A stretch of 29,998 nt of DNA from Scalindua_A sp046757465 (GTDB lineage Bacteria > Planctomycetota > Brocadiia > Brocadiales > Scalinduaceae), in NCBI GenBank assembly GCA_046757465.1, contig JBHHYH010000039.1:1-29998 (forward strand), written 5' to 3'. Numbering within the stretch: position 1 is the first letter of the stretch; the number at the start of each line of letters is the position of its first letter. Below the pieces are notes generated by a model. The model did no database searches. It was given only the letters and a program-made list of their open reading frames with translations, and had not been told where the DNA came from. Positions 1-9,600 of the stretch are shown in pieces. Made by a program: the position numbers and the translations under genes.

Positions 1-336
1 GCTATACTACGTTTTCTATGTTCCTCTTATCTATTAATTATGACACAGCCTCAAGGGGGGCGGTGAATAGGAATGTTACCCGGCGTTAAGCGGCAAATAC
101 ATTTCATGCCATTCGAAACCGCCATGTTTCGATTTTGATTTACCACCGTATAAGAAACCATAATTTGATAATAGGGGATTAATTCAGATTTGCAGAGCAA
201 TAGAATTTTTTCTTTTTTTAATTCTTTTGATACTTCAATCAATTTCCTTGTCTGCAGTCAAACAAACTTGTCAATAAAACACCAAGCCAGATAAATATCC
301 GTCTTTTTTGTTTTAAATATGGATACACTTGTTTAT
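1..336. other. Intergenic left edge with a repeat end
   Basis: No convincing gene is visible. The stretch 33-52 reads, on the minus strand, GAGGCTGTGTCATAATTAAT. A closely similar string occurs twice at the right edge of the window (about 29817-29834 and 29947-29965), so this looks like one end of a small dispersed element. A 63-codon minus-strand reading frame at 51-242 begins at TTG and runs into the repeat; I do not call it a gene. Confidence 0.5.
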
Positions 337-2526
337 TTAGTCTTCTATCTTGAGTTTAAATTTTCTCAATCTCAGGGAGTTTGTAACCACAGATACTGAG
401 CTAAATGCCATGGCGCCTGCCGCAATCATTGGATTAAGCAAACCAACGGCTGCAAAGGGTATTGCAAGGACGTTATAACCAAATGCCCAGAAAAGGTTCT
501 GCTTGATTATGTTCATCGTTTGTTTGCTCAATCTCAGCGCTTCCCATGCCTTTGAAATATCACCCTTTACCAGCGTAATGTTTGCAGCCTCCATTGCAAT
601 CTCAGTTGCCGTACCAATGGCAAAGCTGACATCTGAAGTAGCAAGAGCAGGGGCGTCATTTATACCATCCCCGATCATCCCAACAATCTTGCCACTCTCC
701 TGAATCTTCTTTATCTCGCTACATTTATCTGCAGGTTTGAGGTTTGCCTTTACAGACCCTATGCCCATTTCTTTACCAACTGTCCCGGCAATAATTTCAT
801 TATCGCCGGTGAGCATAATAATCTCAATACCCATATCTTTGATTTTCTGTATGGCATTCTTTGATGTCTTCCTTATTACATCCCCTATGCCCATGACGGC
901 TTCTACATTATTATCAGCGGCAAGAAAAGCAATAGTCTTCCCTTTGTTTTCGATTTCCGTAGCCTCTTTTCTTAAATCCGATATGTCGATATTATTTTCT
1001 ATCATTAACCTCTCACTACCAATTAAAACTCTGGATCCTTTATAAATCGCTCTTACACCCATACCCGTAATAGTTTTGAAGTCCTTTACCTCCTTTAAAC
1101 TAACACCCTGTTTCTCAGTATAGTGTACTATCGCCTTACCCAAGGGGTGCTCCGAGTGTTGTTCGCAGCTTCCCATTATTTGTAAAATATCCTTTTCTAA
1201 ATATCTCGTCTTTTCTTCATCCGTTTCTGCAGTTGGTTTTCTTCCGTTCGTCCTCTTAAACAAATCCGTAACTGCAGGTCTTCCTTCTGTGATTGTGCCT
1301 GTCTTATCTAATATAAGCGTGTCAATCTTGTGTACAAGTTCCAGACTTGAAGCATCTTTGATCAATATTCCTGCTCCTGCCGCACGACCAGTGCCCACCA
1401 TAACCGCCGTAGGTGTGGCAAGTCCCAACGCACATGGACATGCTATTATCAAAACGGCAACTGCAGAAATTAGCGCTATACTAAATGGATAGCCCATTAG
1501 TATCCATACACCCAAGGTTAAAAAAGCTATAGAAATAACTATCTGGACAAATATCCCGGAAACCTTATCTGCTAAACGTTGAACAGGTGCCTTTGAACCC
1601 TGAGCATCCTCAACAAGTTTAGCTATTTGAGCTAACACAGTATTTGATCCGATCTTCTCCGCCGTCATATAAATAAGACCTGTTGTGTTTATGGTACCTC
1701 CGAAGACCTTATCTCCTTCCACCTTATTGACAGGCATACTCTCTCCCGTAAGCATAGATTCATCAACGGAGGTTTCTCCTCCCGTTGCAATCCCATCAAC
1801 TGGTATCTTTTCTCCTGGCCTTATTACTAACTTTTCTCCTACCTGTACATCAATTATGGGAACTTCTTTTTCTGTCCCGTCCCTTATCACCCTGGCCATC
1901 CTGGGTTGCAAATCCATTAGTTTCCTGATTGCCTCACCGGCCTTGCCTTTCGCCTTTGTCTCGAAAAATCTGCCAAGCAGTATCAATGTAATTATTATTG
2001 AGGCAGATTCAAAATAAAGATCTCCCCCTCTTAATAAGGCTACCGTACTATAGCCATAAGCAGCACCCACACCTAAGGCAATAAGAGAATCCATTCCTAT
2101 TGACCAATGTTTAAGTTGTTTTAGTGCATTTCTAAAAAAACTGATACCCGGCCAGGCTATTACTATGGTTGTTAAAAAGAACTGTAAAAAGTCAGAGAAT
2201 TTAAAATGAATCATAAACATGCTTATTATAAAGACAGGGACGCTCAGAATAGCCGCAATCAAAAACCTTTTCCATTCTAACTTTGCAATCCCTTCTTCAG
2301 ATATAGCAGGGGTTTCTTCCTTAACAACGCCATATCCCAGCCCTTCAATGACCTTATAAATATCTTCAACAGGAGCGCTACCTGTGACTGTTGCCTTCTT
2401 AGTTGCGAAGTTGACCATTGCTTCCCTTACGCCTTTAGTAGTGCCAATGGCCTTCTCAATTCTCTTTGCACAGGAGTCACAGGACATACCTGTTATTTCT
2501 ATTGTAAGTTTCTTTTGTTTTCCCAT
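337..2526 (-). CDS. copA: Heavy-metal (copper) translocating P1B-type ATPase
   Basis: This 729-residue inner-membrane pump uses ATP to export a soft metal, most likely Cu(I). One N-terminal metal-binding domain carries GMSCDSC with C16 and C19. Hydrophobic segments follow at about 88-160 and 170-190. The actuator domain has TGES at 260-263, the membrane metal site has CPC at 363-365, the phosphorylation site is DKTGT at 407-411 (D407), the nucleotide-domain HP pair is at 460-461, and GDGIND is at 619-624. The late helices carry Y684-N685 and M706..S709-S710, the signatures expected of copper-type P1B-1 pumps. The length suits the family. The ATG at 2526 gives a clean start into the metal-binding domain. 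No copper chaperone or regulator is adjacent, so the gene appears monocistronic. Metal specificity is inferred from motifs only. Confidence 0.93.
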   Translation of the reverse strand: MGKQKKLTIEITGMSCDSCAKRIEKAIGTTKGVREAMVNFATKKATVTGSAPVEDIYKVIEGLGYGVVKEETPAISEEGIAKLEWKRFLIAAILSVPVFIISMFMIHFKFSDFLQFFLTTIVIAWPGISFFRNALKQLKHWSIGMDSLIALGVGAAYGYSTVALLRGGDLYFESASIIITLILLGRFFETKAKGKAGEAIRKLMDLQPRMARVIRDGTEKEVPIIDVQVGEKLVIRPGEKIPVDGIATGGETSVDESMLTGESMPVNKVEGDKVFGGTINTTGLIYMTAEKIGSNTVLAQIAKLVEDAQGSKAPVQRLADKVSGIFVQIVISIAFLTLGVWILMGYPFSIALISAVAVLIIACPCALGLATPTAVMVGTGRAAGAGILIKDASSLELVHKIDTLILDKTGTITEGRPAVTDLFKRTNGRKPTAETDEEKTRYLEKDILQIMGSCEQHSEHPLGKAIVHYTEKQGVSLKEVKDFKTITGMGVRAIYKGSRVLIGSERLMIENNIDISDLRKEATEIENKGKTIAFLAADNNVEAVMGIGDVIRKTSKNAIQKIKDMGIEIIMLTGDNEIIAGTVGKEMGIGSVKANLKPADKCSEIKKIQESGKIVGMIGDGINDAPALATSDVSFAIGTATEIAMEAANITLVKGDISKAWEALRLSKQTMNIIKQNLFWAFGYNVLAIPFAAVGLLNPMIAAGAMAFSSVSVVTNSLRLRKFKLKIED

Positions 2527-2570
2527 TCTATCCTAACCCGAGTCGGAACAAGAAATATTTTAGATTCCCA

Positions 2571-2614
2571 ATCCCCCCTGTTTCCCCCTTTAAAAAAGGG
2601 GGACTAAGGGGGAT
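2571..2614. repeat. Palindromic CCCCC/GGGGG repeat element
   Basis: An imperfect inverted repeat: a C-rich arm (atccccc..tttccccc), a short A/T centre and a G-rich arm (gggggactaaggggga). It lies just upstream of the copper ATPase start. A related G-rich string occurs inside the PGK/GDH fusion gene near 9676-9707. This looks like a REP-like dispersed palindrome. It could form a hairpin in RNA, but there is no T-run to make it a standard terminator. Confidence 0.7.
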
Positions 2615-2662
2615 TAAATTCGTATTCCAAAATCTTTAATCGCAATTTTTACCATAGGAATA

Positions 2663-3078
2663 TTATTCCCCTCCCTTGATGGAGGTCCACCCAACAACGT
2701 GGTTGATCTGCCTATGGCACGAGGTTAGGGGAGGGTGATTCAAACAATTATTCCTTATCACTTCTAATATTCCATTTATATTTGTAAATATATCATTATT
2801 CCAAAACCTTAACACTTTAAAGCCTTCTTCCCCTAGCCATTTATCCCTTTCGTTATCTTTTTCCTTCTCTTTCTCCACAGCATGCTGTCCACCGTCAACT
2901 TCTACTATTATACGTTTTTCAAAACATACAAAATCAACTATATAATTCCCAATCGGTTGTTGTCTTCTGAATTTAAGTCCTTCTAATTGTTTCGACCTTA
3001 AATGATGCCATAAAAATTTTCTGCTTCTGTTGGCCGCTTTCCCAGATGTTTTGCAATATTAATAATCTTTTTACTAAT
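2663..3078 (-). pseudogene. DUF559 (Vsr-like) endonuclease remnant, frameshifted
   Basis: Two reading frames together spell a DUF559 protein. The upstream frame (about 3078-3020) reads NIAKHLGKRPTEAENF. The downstream frame (about 3022-2663) reads FLWHHLRSKQLEGLKFRRQ, then IVDFVCFEKRIIVEVDGGQH, then WLGEEGFKVLRFWNNDI. The frame changes at an A/T homopolymer near 3012-3020. No ATG precedes the first part. The catalytic-core stretch with EVDGGQH is intact. The last 25-30 codons run into a palindromic repeat (2667-2738) rather than family sequence. DUF559 proteins resemble very-short-patch-repair nucleases; cellular roles are mostly unproven. I call it a pseudogene, with a sequencing error in the homopolymer as the alternative. 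Confidence 0.75.
2667..2738. repeat. Imperfect palindromic repeat at the DUF559 3' end
   Basis: The outer arms ccccctccc-type (2667-2675) and ggggaggg (2728-2736) are complementary. A roughly 40-bp internal piece contains a second weak dyad around caacaacgtggttg. It supplies the final codons and stop of the DUF559 remnant. A related shorter palindrome lies on the other side of that gene at 3098-3121. Confidence 0.6.
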
Positions 3079-3097
3079 TTATTAGCACTCCCACCTT

Positions 3098-3121
3098 ATC
3101 CTCCCCCATCAAGGGGGAGGT
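3098..3121. repeat. Short palindrome upstream of the DUF559 remnant
   Basis: The sequence reads cctcccccatcaagggggagg: a C/T-rich arm, the centre atcaa and the complementary arm. With the 2667-2738 element it brackets the DUF559 remnant. There is no T-run, so it is not a clear terminator. Confidence 0.6.
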
Positions 3122-3221
3122 AGTTTGAAGTTTGCAATTAATCAACCTACATTTTATTTATATTGCTAACAATTATATATCTAAATTTACCATCCCACAT
3201 TATAGAAATACCAAGTAATCA

Positions 3222-3734
3222 TCACGCTAATGCCTTGATAATAGACTTCATAAAGGCAGGTAAATCCTCAGGCTTTCTTGACGTAATCAAATTACCATCC
3301 ACAACAACTTCCTTATCCACGTATTTTCCACCTGCATTAATGACATCGTCCTTAATAGCGTTAAAGCATGTAGCCCTGCGCCCCTTTAAAACTTTAGCTG
3401 AAACCAGTACCCATGCCCCATGACAGATGGCAGCTACGACCTTGTTCTTACGAAACGTATCAAGGACTAATTTATTGACTGCCTCGTATCGCCTCAGCCT
3501 ATCGGGTGCATAACCACCCGGTATAATGATACCGTCAATATCCTTTACCTTTCTTGCCTCCGTATCTGCCTTGACCTCATAACCCAACTTGCTTAGATAT
3601 ACTTTTTTAGTCCCTGTACCAACCACTATTACCTTTGCCCCTGCCTCTCGCAACCTCAAGATGGGATACCATACCTCAAGCTCCTGATACAAATCTTCCA
3701 CTAATACGACAACTTTCTTACTCTTGATCTTCAT
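3222..3734 (-). CDS. DJ-1/PfpI family protein
   Basis: This 170-residue cytoplasmic protein belongs to the class I glutamine-amidotransferase-like PfpI/YhbO group. Members have been reported as peptidases or as glyoxal- and methylglyoxal-handling deglycases or hydratases. The nucleophile elbow AICHGAWVL places the catalytic Cys at 104 with His 105. E18 in DLYQELEVW fits the partner glutamate, and IIPGGYAPDRLR is the usual GG loop. The length is normal. The ATG at 3734 lies 49 bp after the UbiD-family stop on the same strand, so co-transcription is possible, but no functional link is evident. The substrate is unknown. Confidence 0.9.
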   Translation of the reverse strand: MKIKSKKVVVLVEDLYQELEVWYPILRLREAGAKVIVVGTGTKKVYLSKLGYEVKADTEARKVKDIDGIIIPGGYAPDRLRRYEAVNKLVLDTFRKNKVVAAICHGAWVLVSAKVLKGRRATCFNAIKDDVINAGGKYVDKEVVVDGNLITSRKPEDLPAFMKSIIKALA

Positions 3735-3783
3735 AACGTTCTACACCTCAATTGTATTTTTATAATAAAGGTTAAATCCTTAT

Positions 3784-5586
3784 CTATTTCCAGTAGCTAT
3801 CCCAACGCTCATCCACTTTTTTAATTATTTCATCTGACATCACGAGTGGTGAAGGATAACCTTTCTTCCACGTAGCATCAATACCCATCTTTCCCTTGAA
3901 GATAGGATTTATTCCAACTAGTTTTTCCTCAGTAAACACAATGTCCCGCTCTGCATCAAATCTGGTGAATATACCCCAGATAGTTTGTTCCTGATTCCGA
4001 ATATCAACATCAGTACTTACTGCAGCAATAATCCTGGGCCCGACAAGCTCATCGGATTTTGTTAATTTATTAACCACATCCCTCCCATCGTCTCGTACTG
4101 TCACCACTAATAGCGTCTCACCCAGGAGATTCCAATCTGATATTCGATCATCTATTGTTTTTATCAAGCTATCCATTTCGGATTTCGGATTTCGCCCGTC
4201 CGCCTTGGCGGAGATTTCGGATTTTGAAGTTATTTTTTTATCTGCCCTTCTCGATTTTGTAGCATCAATAATCATCTTACTCCCGAGGTTCATCTTATAA
4301 CTAGTAAAATCAAGTGTATCCAATGGTACTTTCGGGATCATAATAAAGTCATATGCTGGATCGAAATTTTCGCGGATTGCCTTTAAGACAGCATTAAAAT
4401 CTCGAGGGTTTACATCTTCTGAAACCGTTACAACACATTTTGTTAATGAAAGCTGACCTTCTCCCATGATTGAAAGGGCAGTTTTCATTGCTTCTTTTTG
4501 ATAACGTTCTTCTACGGAAACTACCAGCAGGTTATGAAATCCAGCCTCGTAGTAAGCCCACATGTCACAGATTTCTGGATGAATCAGTCGAATAAGTGGC
4601 CCCAGAATTTGCTGGGTTGCATTGCCCAGATATTTATCCTCCATCGGTGGACGTCCCACTACCGTTGCAGGATAAATAGGATTCCTTCTATGCGTGATTT
4701 TTTTTATGTGAAATACCGGAAACTCAGAGGCATTGGAATAATGTCCAAAATGATCGCCAAAAGGGCCCTCCATGCGTGACTCCGTTAAATGAACCGTTCC
4801 TTCAAGGATAAACTCTGCATCGGCAGGCACCTTGATTGAAACAGTCTTACCTTGCACCATCCTCGTCCTTTTACCTCGGAGAAAACCACTAAACATAACT
4901 TCGTCTATCCCTTCCGGTAATGCCGCAACTGTAGCTAACAGAAGTGCAGGATCAGTGCCCAATGCCACCGCGATTTCAAATTCCTTGCCCAACTTTTTTG
5001 CCTGATAATAATGAAATCCTCCCCCTTTTTGTATCTGCCAGTGCATGCCGGTTGTCTGACCATCAAAAACATGCATACGATATATTCCTACATTTCGTTT
5101 CCCATCATGTGGGTCATAAGTAAAAACCTGAGGTAGTGTAAGAAAAGGTCCTCCATCCTCCGGCCAGCAGGTTGTATTTGGAAGTTCATCTAAATTGAGT
5201 TGACTGACTACTTCCTGAGAAGTAGGTTTATATGTCGTCTTGGTAAGTGTGCTAAAAAGCCGTTTGGTTATCCCGCGATGTTTGAGAAACACCTTAGGTT
5301 TTGGCGGCATAGCCTCTTCCATAAACGTAATCAATTCCTCACCAAGCTGGTCTGGATGTCTTCCCAGTGCCAGTTCAATCCGTTTGTCACTGGCAAGGAC
5401 GTTCATGGCCAGAGGGAATTTGAACCCCTTAACATTTTCAAAGAGTAAGGCGGGCATGCCTTTTTGTAATGCGCGAATCGAGATTTCGGTGACTTCCAGT
5501 CTGGCATCCACCTCGTTTTTAATACGTATCAGTTCACCATTTACGTCTAGATATTTGATAAAATCCTGTAGCGAATATATTCTCAT
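3784..5586 (-). CDS. UbiD family (prenylated-FMN) decarboxylase
   Basis: This 600-residue UbiD-fold enzyme probably catalyses reversible decarboxylation or carboxylation of an aromatic or unsaturated acid using prenylated FMN and a divalent metal. RNVGIYRMHVFDG gives N165 and R170, consistent with the cofactor and metal site. ESRMEGPFGDHFGHYS gives E273 and D278, the acidic active-site region. GRPPMEDKYLGNA and a long C-terminal domain also match. Family members include menaquinone-pathway and anaerobic aromatic (de)carboxylases; sequence alone does not settle which. No UbiX prenyltransferase is nearby. Residues 453-471 are unusual: they are encoded by a palindromic, ATTTCGG-rich repeat (4174-4230), suggesting an in-frame insertion in a surface loop before the last domain. 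The ATG at 5586 begins the family's normal N-terminus. Confidence 0.92.
   Translation of the reverse strand: MRIYSLQDFIKYLDVNGELIRIKNEVDARLEVTEISIRALQKGMPALLFENVKGFKFPLAMNVLASDKRIELALGRHPDQLGEELITFMEEAMPPKPKVFLKHRGITKRLFSTLTKTTYKPTSQEVVSQLNLDELPNTTCWPEDGGPFLTLPQVFTYDPHDGKRNVGIYRMHVFDGQTTGMHWQIQKGGGFHYYQAKKLGKEFEIAVALGTDPALLLATVAALPEGIDEVMFSGFLRGKRTRMVQGKTVSIKVPADAEFILEGTVHLTESRMEGPFGDHFGHYSNASEFPVFHIKKITHRRNPIYPATVVGRPPMEDKYLGNATQQILGPLIRLIHPEICDMWAYYEAGFHNLLVVSVEERYQKEAMKTALSIMGEGQLSLTKCVVTVSEDVNPRDFNAVLKAIRENFDPAYDFIMIPKVPLDTLDFTSYKMNLGSKMIIDATKSRRADKKITSKSEISAKADGRNPKSEMDSLIKTIDDRISDWNLLGETLLVVTVRDDGRDVVNKLTKSDELVGPRIIAAVSTDVDIRNQEQTIWGIFTRFDAERDIVFTEEKLVGINPIFKGKMGIDATWKKGYPSPLVMSDEIIKKVDERWDSYWK
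4174..4231. repeat. Palindromic repeat embedded in the UbiD-family gene
   Basis: On the plus strand there are two ATTTCGG units, then gtccgccttggcgga (a perfect short dyad), then another ATTTCGG unit. It is translated in frame on the minus strand as a charged peptide containing KSEISAKADGRNPKSE. The NPKSE-type peptide is what dispersed ATTTCGGATTTCGG repeats give when read in this frame. Confidence 0.75.
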
Positions 5587-5696
5587 TAGATAAAAAAAAT
5601 GCTAAACAAATTAGTCTCTTTTGGTTTCTATTTATATCATAAGAAAAATGTGAAATAAGGCAACTTTAAAACCATAAATTTCAAATACCAACATAA

Positions 5697-5735
5697 AATC
5701 TTTACAAAAAAACTCAAAAAATCTTTACAAAAAAA
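5697..5735 (+). promoter_or_regulatory. Direct repeat upstream of the small-peptide promoter
   Basis: AATCTTTACAAAAAAA occurs at 5697-5712 and again at 5720-5735, 23 bp apart start to start. The second copy contains the proposed -35 hexamer. The first could be a duplicated or alternative -35, or part of an operator. Its function is inferred only. Confidence 0.4.
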
Positions 5736-5751
5736 ATTAATGTATTATAAT
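5724..5751 (+). promoter_or_regulatory. Sigma70-type promoter for the small Lys/Cys peptide gene
   Basis: TTTACA at 5724-5729, a 16-bp spacer and TATAAT at 5746-5751 form a near-consensus promoter. The start codon at 5805 would lie about 45-50 bases after transcription start. Confidence 0.6.
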
Positions 5752-5804
5752 TAACGTTCATATCTCATTAGAATATCTGTCTTTTTCGAAAAGGAGGTAT
5801 TAAT

Positions 5805-5900
5805 ATGTGTACAACGTGCGCGAGGCATAACCCGGGCAAGAAAAAAAGGGCGAAGGCAACTAAAAAGAAAACCACGGCAAAAAAGAGAAGATGTAAATAA
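5805..5900 (+). CDS. 31-residue Lys-rich peptide with three cysteines
   Basis: The reading frame encodes a very basic peptide. It starts MCTTCARHNPGKKKR and ends TTAKKRRCK, with a CxxC at C2-C5, a third Cys at 30 and 13 lysines. An AAGGAGG ribosome binding site (5791-5797) sits 7 bases before the ATG. A near-consensus promoter lies upstream and a perfect 15-bp hairpin begins 2 bases after the stop. This arrangement strongly suggests a real, autonomously expressed gene that length cut-offs would miss. The composition suggests binding to nucleic acid or another polyanion, perhaps with a metal held by the cysteines. I recognise no family, and the function is unknown. Confidence 0.7.
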   Translation: MCTTCARHNPGKKKRAKATKKKTTAKKRRCK

Positions 5901-5901
5901 A

Positions 5902-5937
5902 ATAACCTTCCGATAATCGTCCTTATCGGAAGGTTAT
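5902..5937 (+). terminator. Strong hairpin after the small peptide gene
   Basis: ATAACCTTCCGATAA (5902-5916), a 6-base loop and TTATCGGAAGGTTAT (5923-5937) form a perfect 15-bp stem. No U-tract follows, so it may be a weak terminator or an mRNA-stabilising 3' structure. Confidence 0.6.
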
Positions 5938-6094
5938 ACCTGAGCAAATAATAAGTAGGAGTTCAGTTGTGAATGAGCATTGACCTGGATTCACTGTCAA
6001 TTCATGAGATCAACAACTGATCACTCATCCCTTTCTATTTTAACCTCTCTCCCTATAGACCCATTATGCCTACAATTGTCATTACTAATTATTT

Positions 6095-6634
6095 ATGGAT
6101 GCCCTTTTAAAAACATTTATCGAACATCTGGAAACTTTACCAGACAAAACATCTCCTGATGAACTGAAAAAATGCGTGTCAGAAATGGACGTAAGGAAGC
6201 TACCAATTGAGGAGTATGTTATTTTCTCAGACCAGGGATACAAAAGGAATATCGTACACGTCAGCACTAAATGCGAGGTCACCGTTCTATGTTTCATGGA
6301 AGGGCAGGCTACTCCCATACATGATCACGGTGACTCTATAGGCATTACGATCATTCGAGATGGTATCATGACAGAGGAGCTGTTCAACAAGCAGCCTACA
6401 AGTATGATTGCCCCTAAACTCAAACGTACATTTCAGAAGAACGAGCTATCTCCTATAAACCTGACAACCATTCACCGCGTGTCAAATGCCTATACTGAAG
6501 GATTAATCACTATCAACATCTACTTTCCACCGCTAACCCTGATGAATATTTATAACTTGAAAGATACCAACGTTGGAAAATGGACGGCTGATTACGTCAA
6601 CAAAGTTGATTGTGCCGAAAAGAAGAATTTATAA
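6095..6634 (+). CDS. Cysteine dioxygenase-like cupin
   Basis: This 179-residue bacterial cysteine-dioxygenase-type protein would use a mononuclear Fe(II) and O2 to oxidise a thiol such as cysteine to its sulfinate. Iron ligands are H76 and H78 in TPIHDHGDS and H127 in TIHRVSN. YKRN (residues 49-52) supplies the substrate-binding arginine R51. NIYFPPLTLMNIY near 141-153 is the usual C-terminal signature. The position that carries the cross-linked Cys in mammals is Gly here, as in bacterial members. The substrate could be another thiol (3-mercaptopropionate type). The PGK/GDH fusion gene begins 42 bp downstream on the same strand. A mutated copy of this gene's last part lies after that fusion gene. 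Confidence 0.88.
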   Translation: MDALLKTFIEHLETLPDKTSPDELKKCVSEMDVRKLPIEEYVIFSDQGYKRNIVHVSTKCEVTVLCFMEGQATPIHDHGDSIGITIIRDGIMTEELFNKQPTSMIAPKLKRTFQKNELSPINLTTIHRVSNAYTEGLITINIYFPPLTLMNIYNLKDTNVGKWTADYVNKVDCAEKKNL

Positions 6635-6676
6635 GATTCCACAACTGAATAACAGATTTGTTGTTGTGCAAACAAA

Positions 6677-9600
6677 GTGAACATGAAAAAGACTACTCAT
6701 CATGATGAGACTTTAGAGTGGCTTCCCTACGCCAACAAAATGCCTATCCGAAACCTTCATAAATCGTCTTTAAAAGATAAGAGGGTTTTCTTACGGGTTA
6801 ACTACGACATTGTCAGAGATGGTAAGATAATTGATGACAGGCGTATCAGGGCAACAGTTATGGATATTCGCCACATCCTTAAAAATGGTGTAAGAACTAT
6901 TGTTATTGTATCCCATAACGGCAAAAGGGAGGACTTCTTCAAGGATAATAAGACATCGGTGGGGATTGAAACTGATGGAGAGATCCACTCAGGTTATAGT
7001 CTGAAACCCGTGGCAAAGAGGTTAACAGAAATCTTAAAGGATAGAAAACTCCTACCAAAAGATAGAGAGGTTACCATAACCGATGACTGTATTGGGGAAG
7101 AGGTAAAATCCGTTATCAGCAATGATGGCGTCTTTCTGCTGGAAAATGTCAGGTTTCGCAGCGGTGAGACATCAGAGGACGATAATGAAGTTCAGGAGTT
7201 TGCAAGACAACTCCACGATACTACTAATTGCGATGTCTTTGTGAATGCCGATCCTGTAACAGCTCACATGGGCCATCACGCATCGCTTGGGCCAATAACA
7301 ATGTTTATTCCAGGTCCGAAGGTAGCTGGATTCCTGCTTTCCCAGGAACTAAAGGTACTTGATAATTTCATGAGGCATCCTCAAAAACCGGTTATTGCTA
7401 TTATTGGAGGTGCCAATGTCTCGGAAAAGGTTGAGGTAATGAAGAACCTTATAGTACATGAAAAGGTTGATAAACTGGTTATCGTTGGTGGTATTGCATT
7501 TCCCTTCCTAAAGGTACAGGGACATAACGTAGATAATTGTATGCTTGAAGAAGACCCTGATTTGCAAGCACAGGCACTTCGTAATGCGACAATAGTGCTG
7601 GAACTGGCGAAAGGATATGGTGTGGATATAATACTTTCCGTTGACCACCTTATGGCAAAACTAACCGGACTTAATCCCGAAAACGTTAAGGTGAATAAAA
7701 TTAACGGCCGCTTTACTAAGATGAAGGCATACGATATAGGCCCTGGTACTATCACCCTTATAAAGAAAAAGCTGCGAGATACAAAAACTATCATCCTCAA
7801 CGGAACCGCAGGAAGATACGAAGAAGACGTCTTTTGCAGTGGCACGAATCAGATTATAGACCTTGTATTTGCTAACAAGGATGAGTCTAAGATTATACTT
7901 GGTCTTCACTGTGTTGCTGCGGTACAAAAAAGACTTGGCCCGGAAAGTCTTCCCGGAAAGACGTACCTTTCTACGATGGAGGAAACTGGTCTAAAATTCC
8001 TTGCTGGTGAAGAACTGGCGGCACTCAACTACTTAGATGACCTTCCTACAGAAAAACACCTGAAACCCAAAGCTCGTGTAGAAGCAAAAATTAACCTTAA
8101 TGCTGCAAATATTGAAGAACTGGGAAAATTCCTAAACATCAAGCGCAACATTATTAAGAGTATTAAAGACTATAAAGAAGATAACGGTGAATTTGATAGA
8201 GTAAGCCAGTTGTTTGCCGTGCCAGGACTTACCCTTAAGGAATACTCGCACATACGGGGAAATGTCGTTGCCCTGCCGAGTCCACTTGAAGTGGCAGAAG
8301 GGCAATTTGCCATTGTTGCAGATATCCTCAAGCTCCCTTTATTTTTGAAACAGAAATTACTTACGCCTGAACGTATGGAGACACTACGACTCTCAGAAGG
8401 CGAAATAATTGCTTATCGTGTACACCACAATTCAGCCCGTGGTCCCGCTAAAGGTGGATTCAGAGAACATCCTGAGGTAACGCTCGATGAAGTCAGGGCA
8501 CTTGCTATCTGGATGACATGGAAATGTGCCCTTGCTGGAATCCCCTACGGTGGTTCAAAGGGTGGTATTATAGCAAACCCCGAAAATTTTCTCGAACGAA
8601 AGGATGCACTGGTAGTCAGGGAATACAGCCGCGAATTGAAGAACAGGAATATAATTGGAGCACATCTTGACATCCCTGCGCCAGACGTTAACACAAATGC
8701 AAAAAAGATGGCATGGTTTATAGATGAATATCTGAAGGCGTCAATCGAGAAAGAAGACTCGTCCGATTGGTTAACTGATGATACAGAATTGATCAATAAA
8801 ATCATTAATGATTTCCAACCGCTTAACAAACAATCTTCCTTTCCTGTGGAAACCCCATACCTAGATAAATGTATGACAATACTGCAAAAGCACCCAGAAA
8901 TAAAATGTCAGGGACTTGCCGTTGTTACTGGTAAGCCGGATAACAAGGGCGGTTCACTCGGCAGGGCCGAATCAACAGGGCTCGGCGTCTTTGTTGCATT
9001 GAGGAAGGCGGCTAAATATAAAAACATAAATCTGCAAGGCGCCACCGCTGCCATCCAGGGATTCGGTAATGTCGGCAGGCCACCAGCAAAATTCCTACAT
9101 GATGCAGGGGTAAAGGTAGTAGCGATTACTGATGCCAGGGGTGGCATCTATAATCCTAATGGTCTGGATATAGAAGCTGTATTTAATTATGTGAATACCG
9201 CAGGTAAAGGTTCAATAAAAGGCTTTCACGGGGCAAGAGAAATTACAAACGAAGGTCTTTTCTCCCTCGATGTTGACTTCCTCATCCTCGCCGCGCTTGA
9301 GAATGCAATTGATAGAAATGCGTATAAAGTTAAGGCCAGGATTATAGCCGAAGGTGCAAATGGGCCTATTACTCCCGGGGGTGACAAGATTCTTAAAAGA
9401 AAAGGCATTTTTATAGCGCCAGATATTGGGACAAACCTGGGGGGCGTCTTTGTATCATATCTTGAATGGGTACAAAATCTAAAGAACGAACGGTGGGACT
9501 TGAAAAAGATTAACGACATGCTTGAGGATAACATCTCCATGGTCTTCAATGACATCCTCAGGATTTCTCAGGAGAGAAAGATCGATATGAGGACCGCAGC

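Noticed and set aside
51..242. 63-codon minus-strand reading frame
   Set aside because: It begins at TTG, has no family resemblance, and its 3' end runs into a dispersed repeat end.
5902..5937. Hairpin as an attenuator or riboswitch of the downstream cupin
   Set aside because: It directly follows the small-peptide stop and is 158 bp from the cupin start, with no alternative pairing seen.
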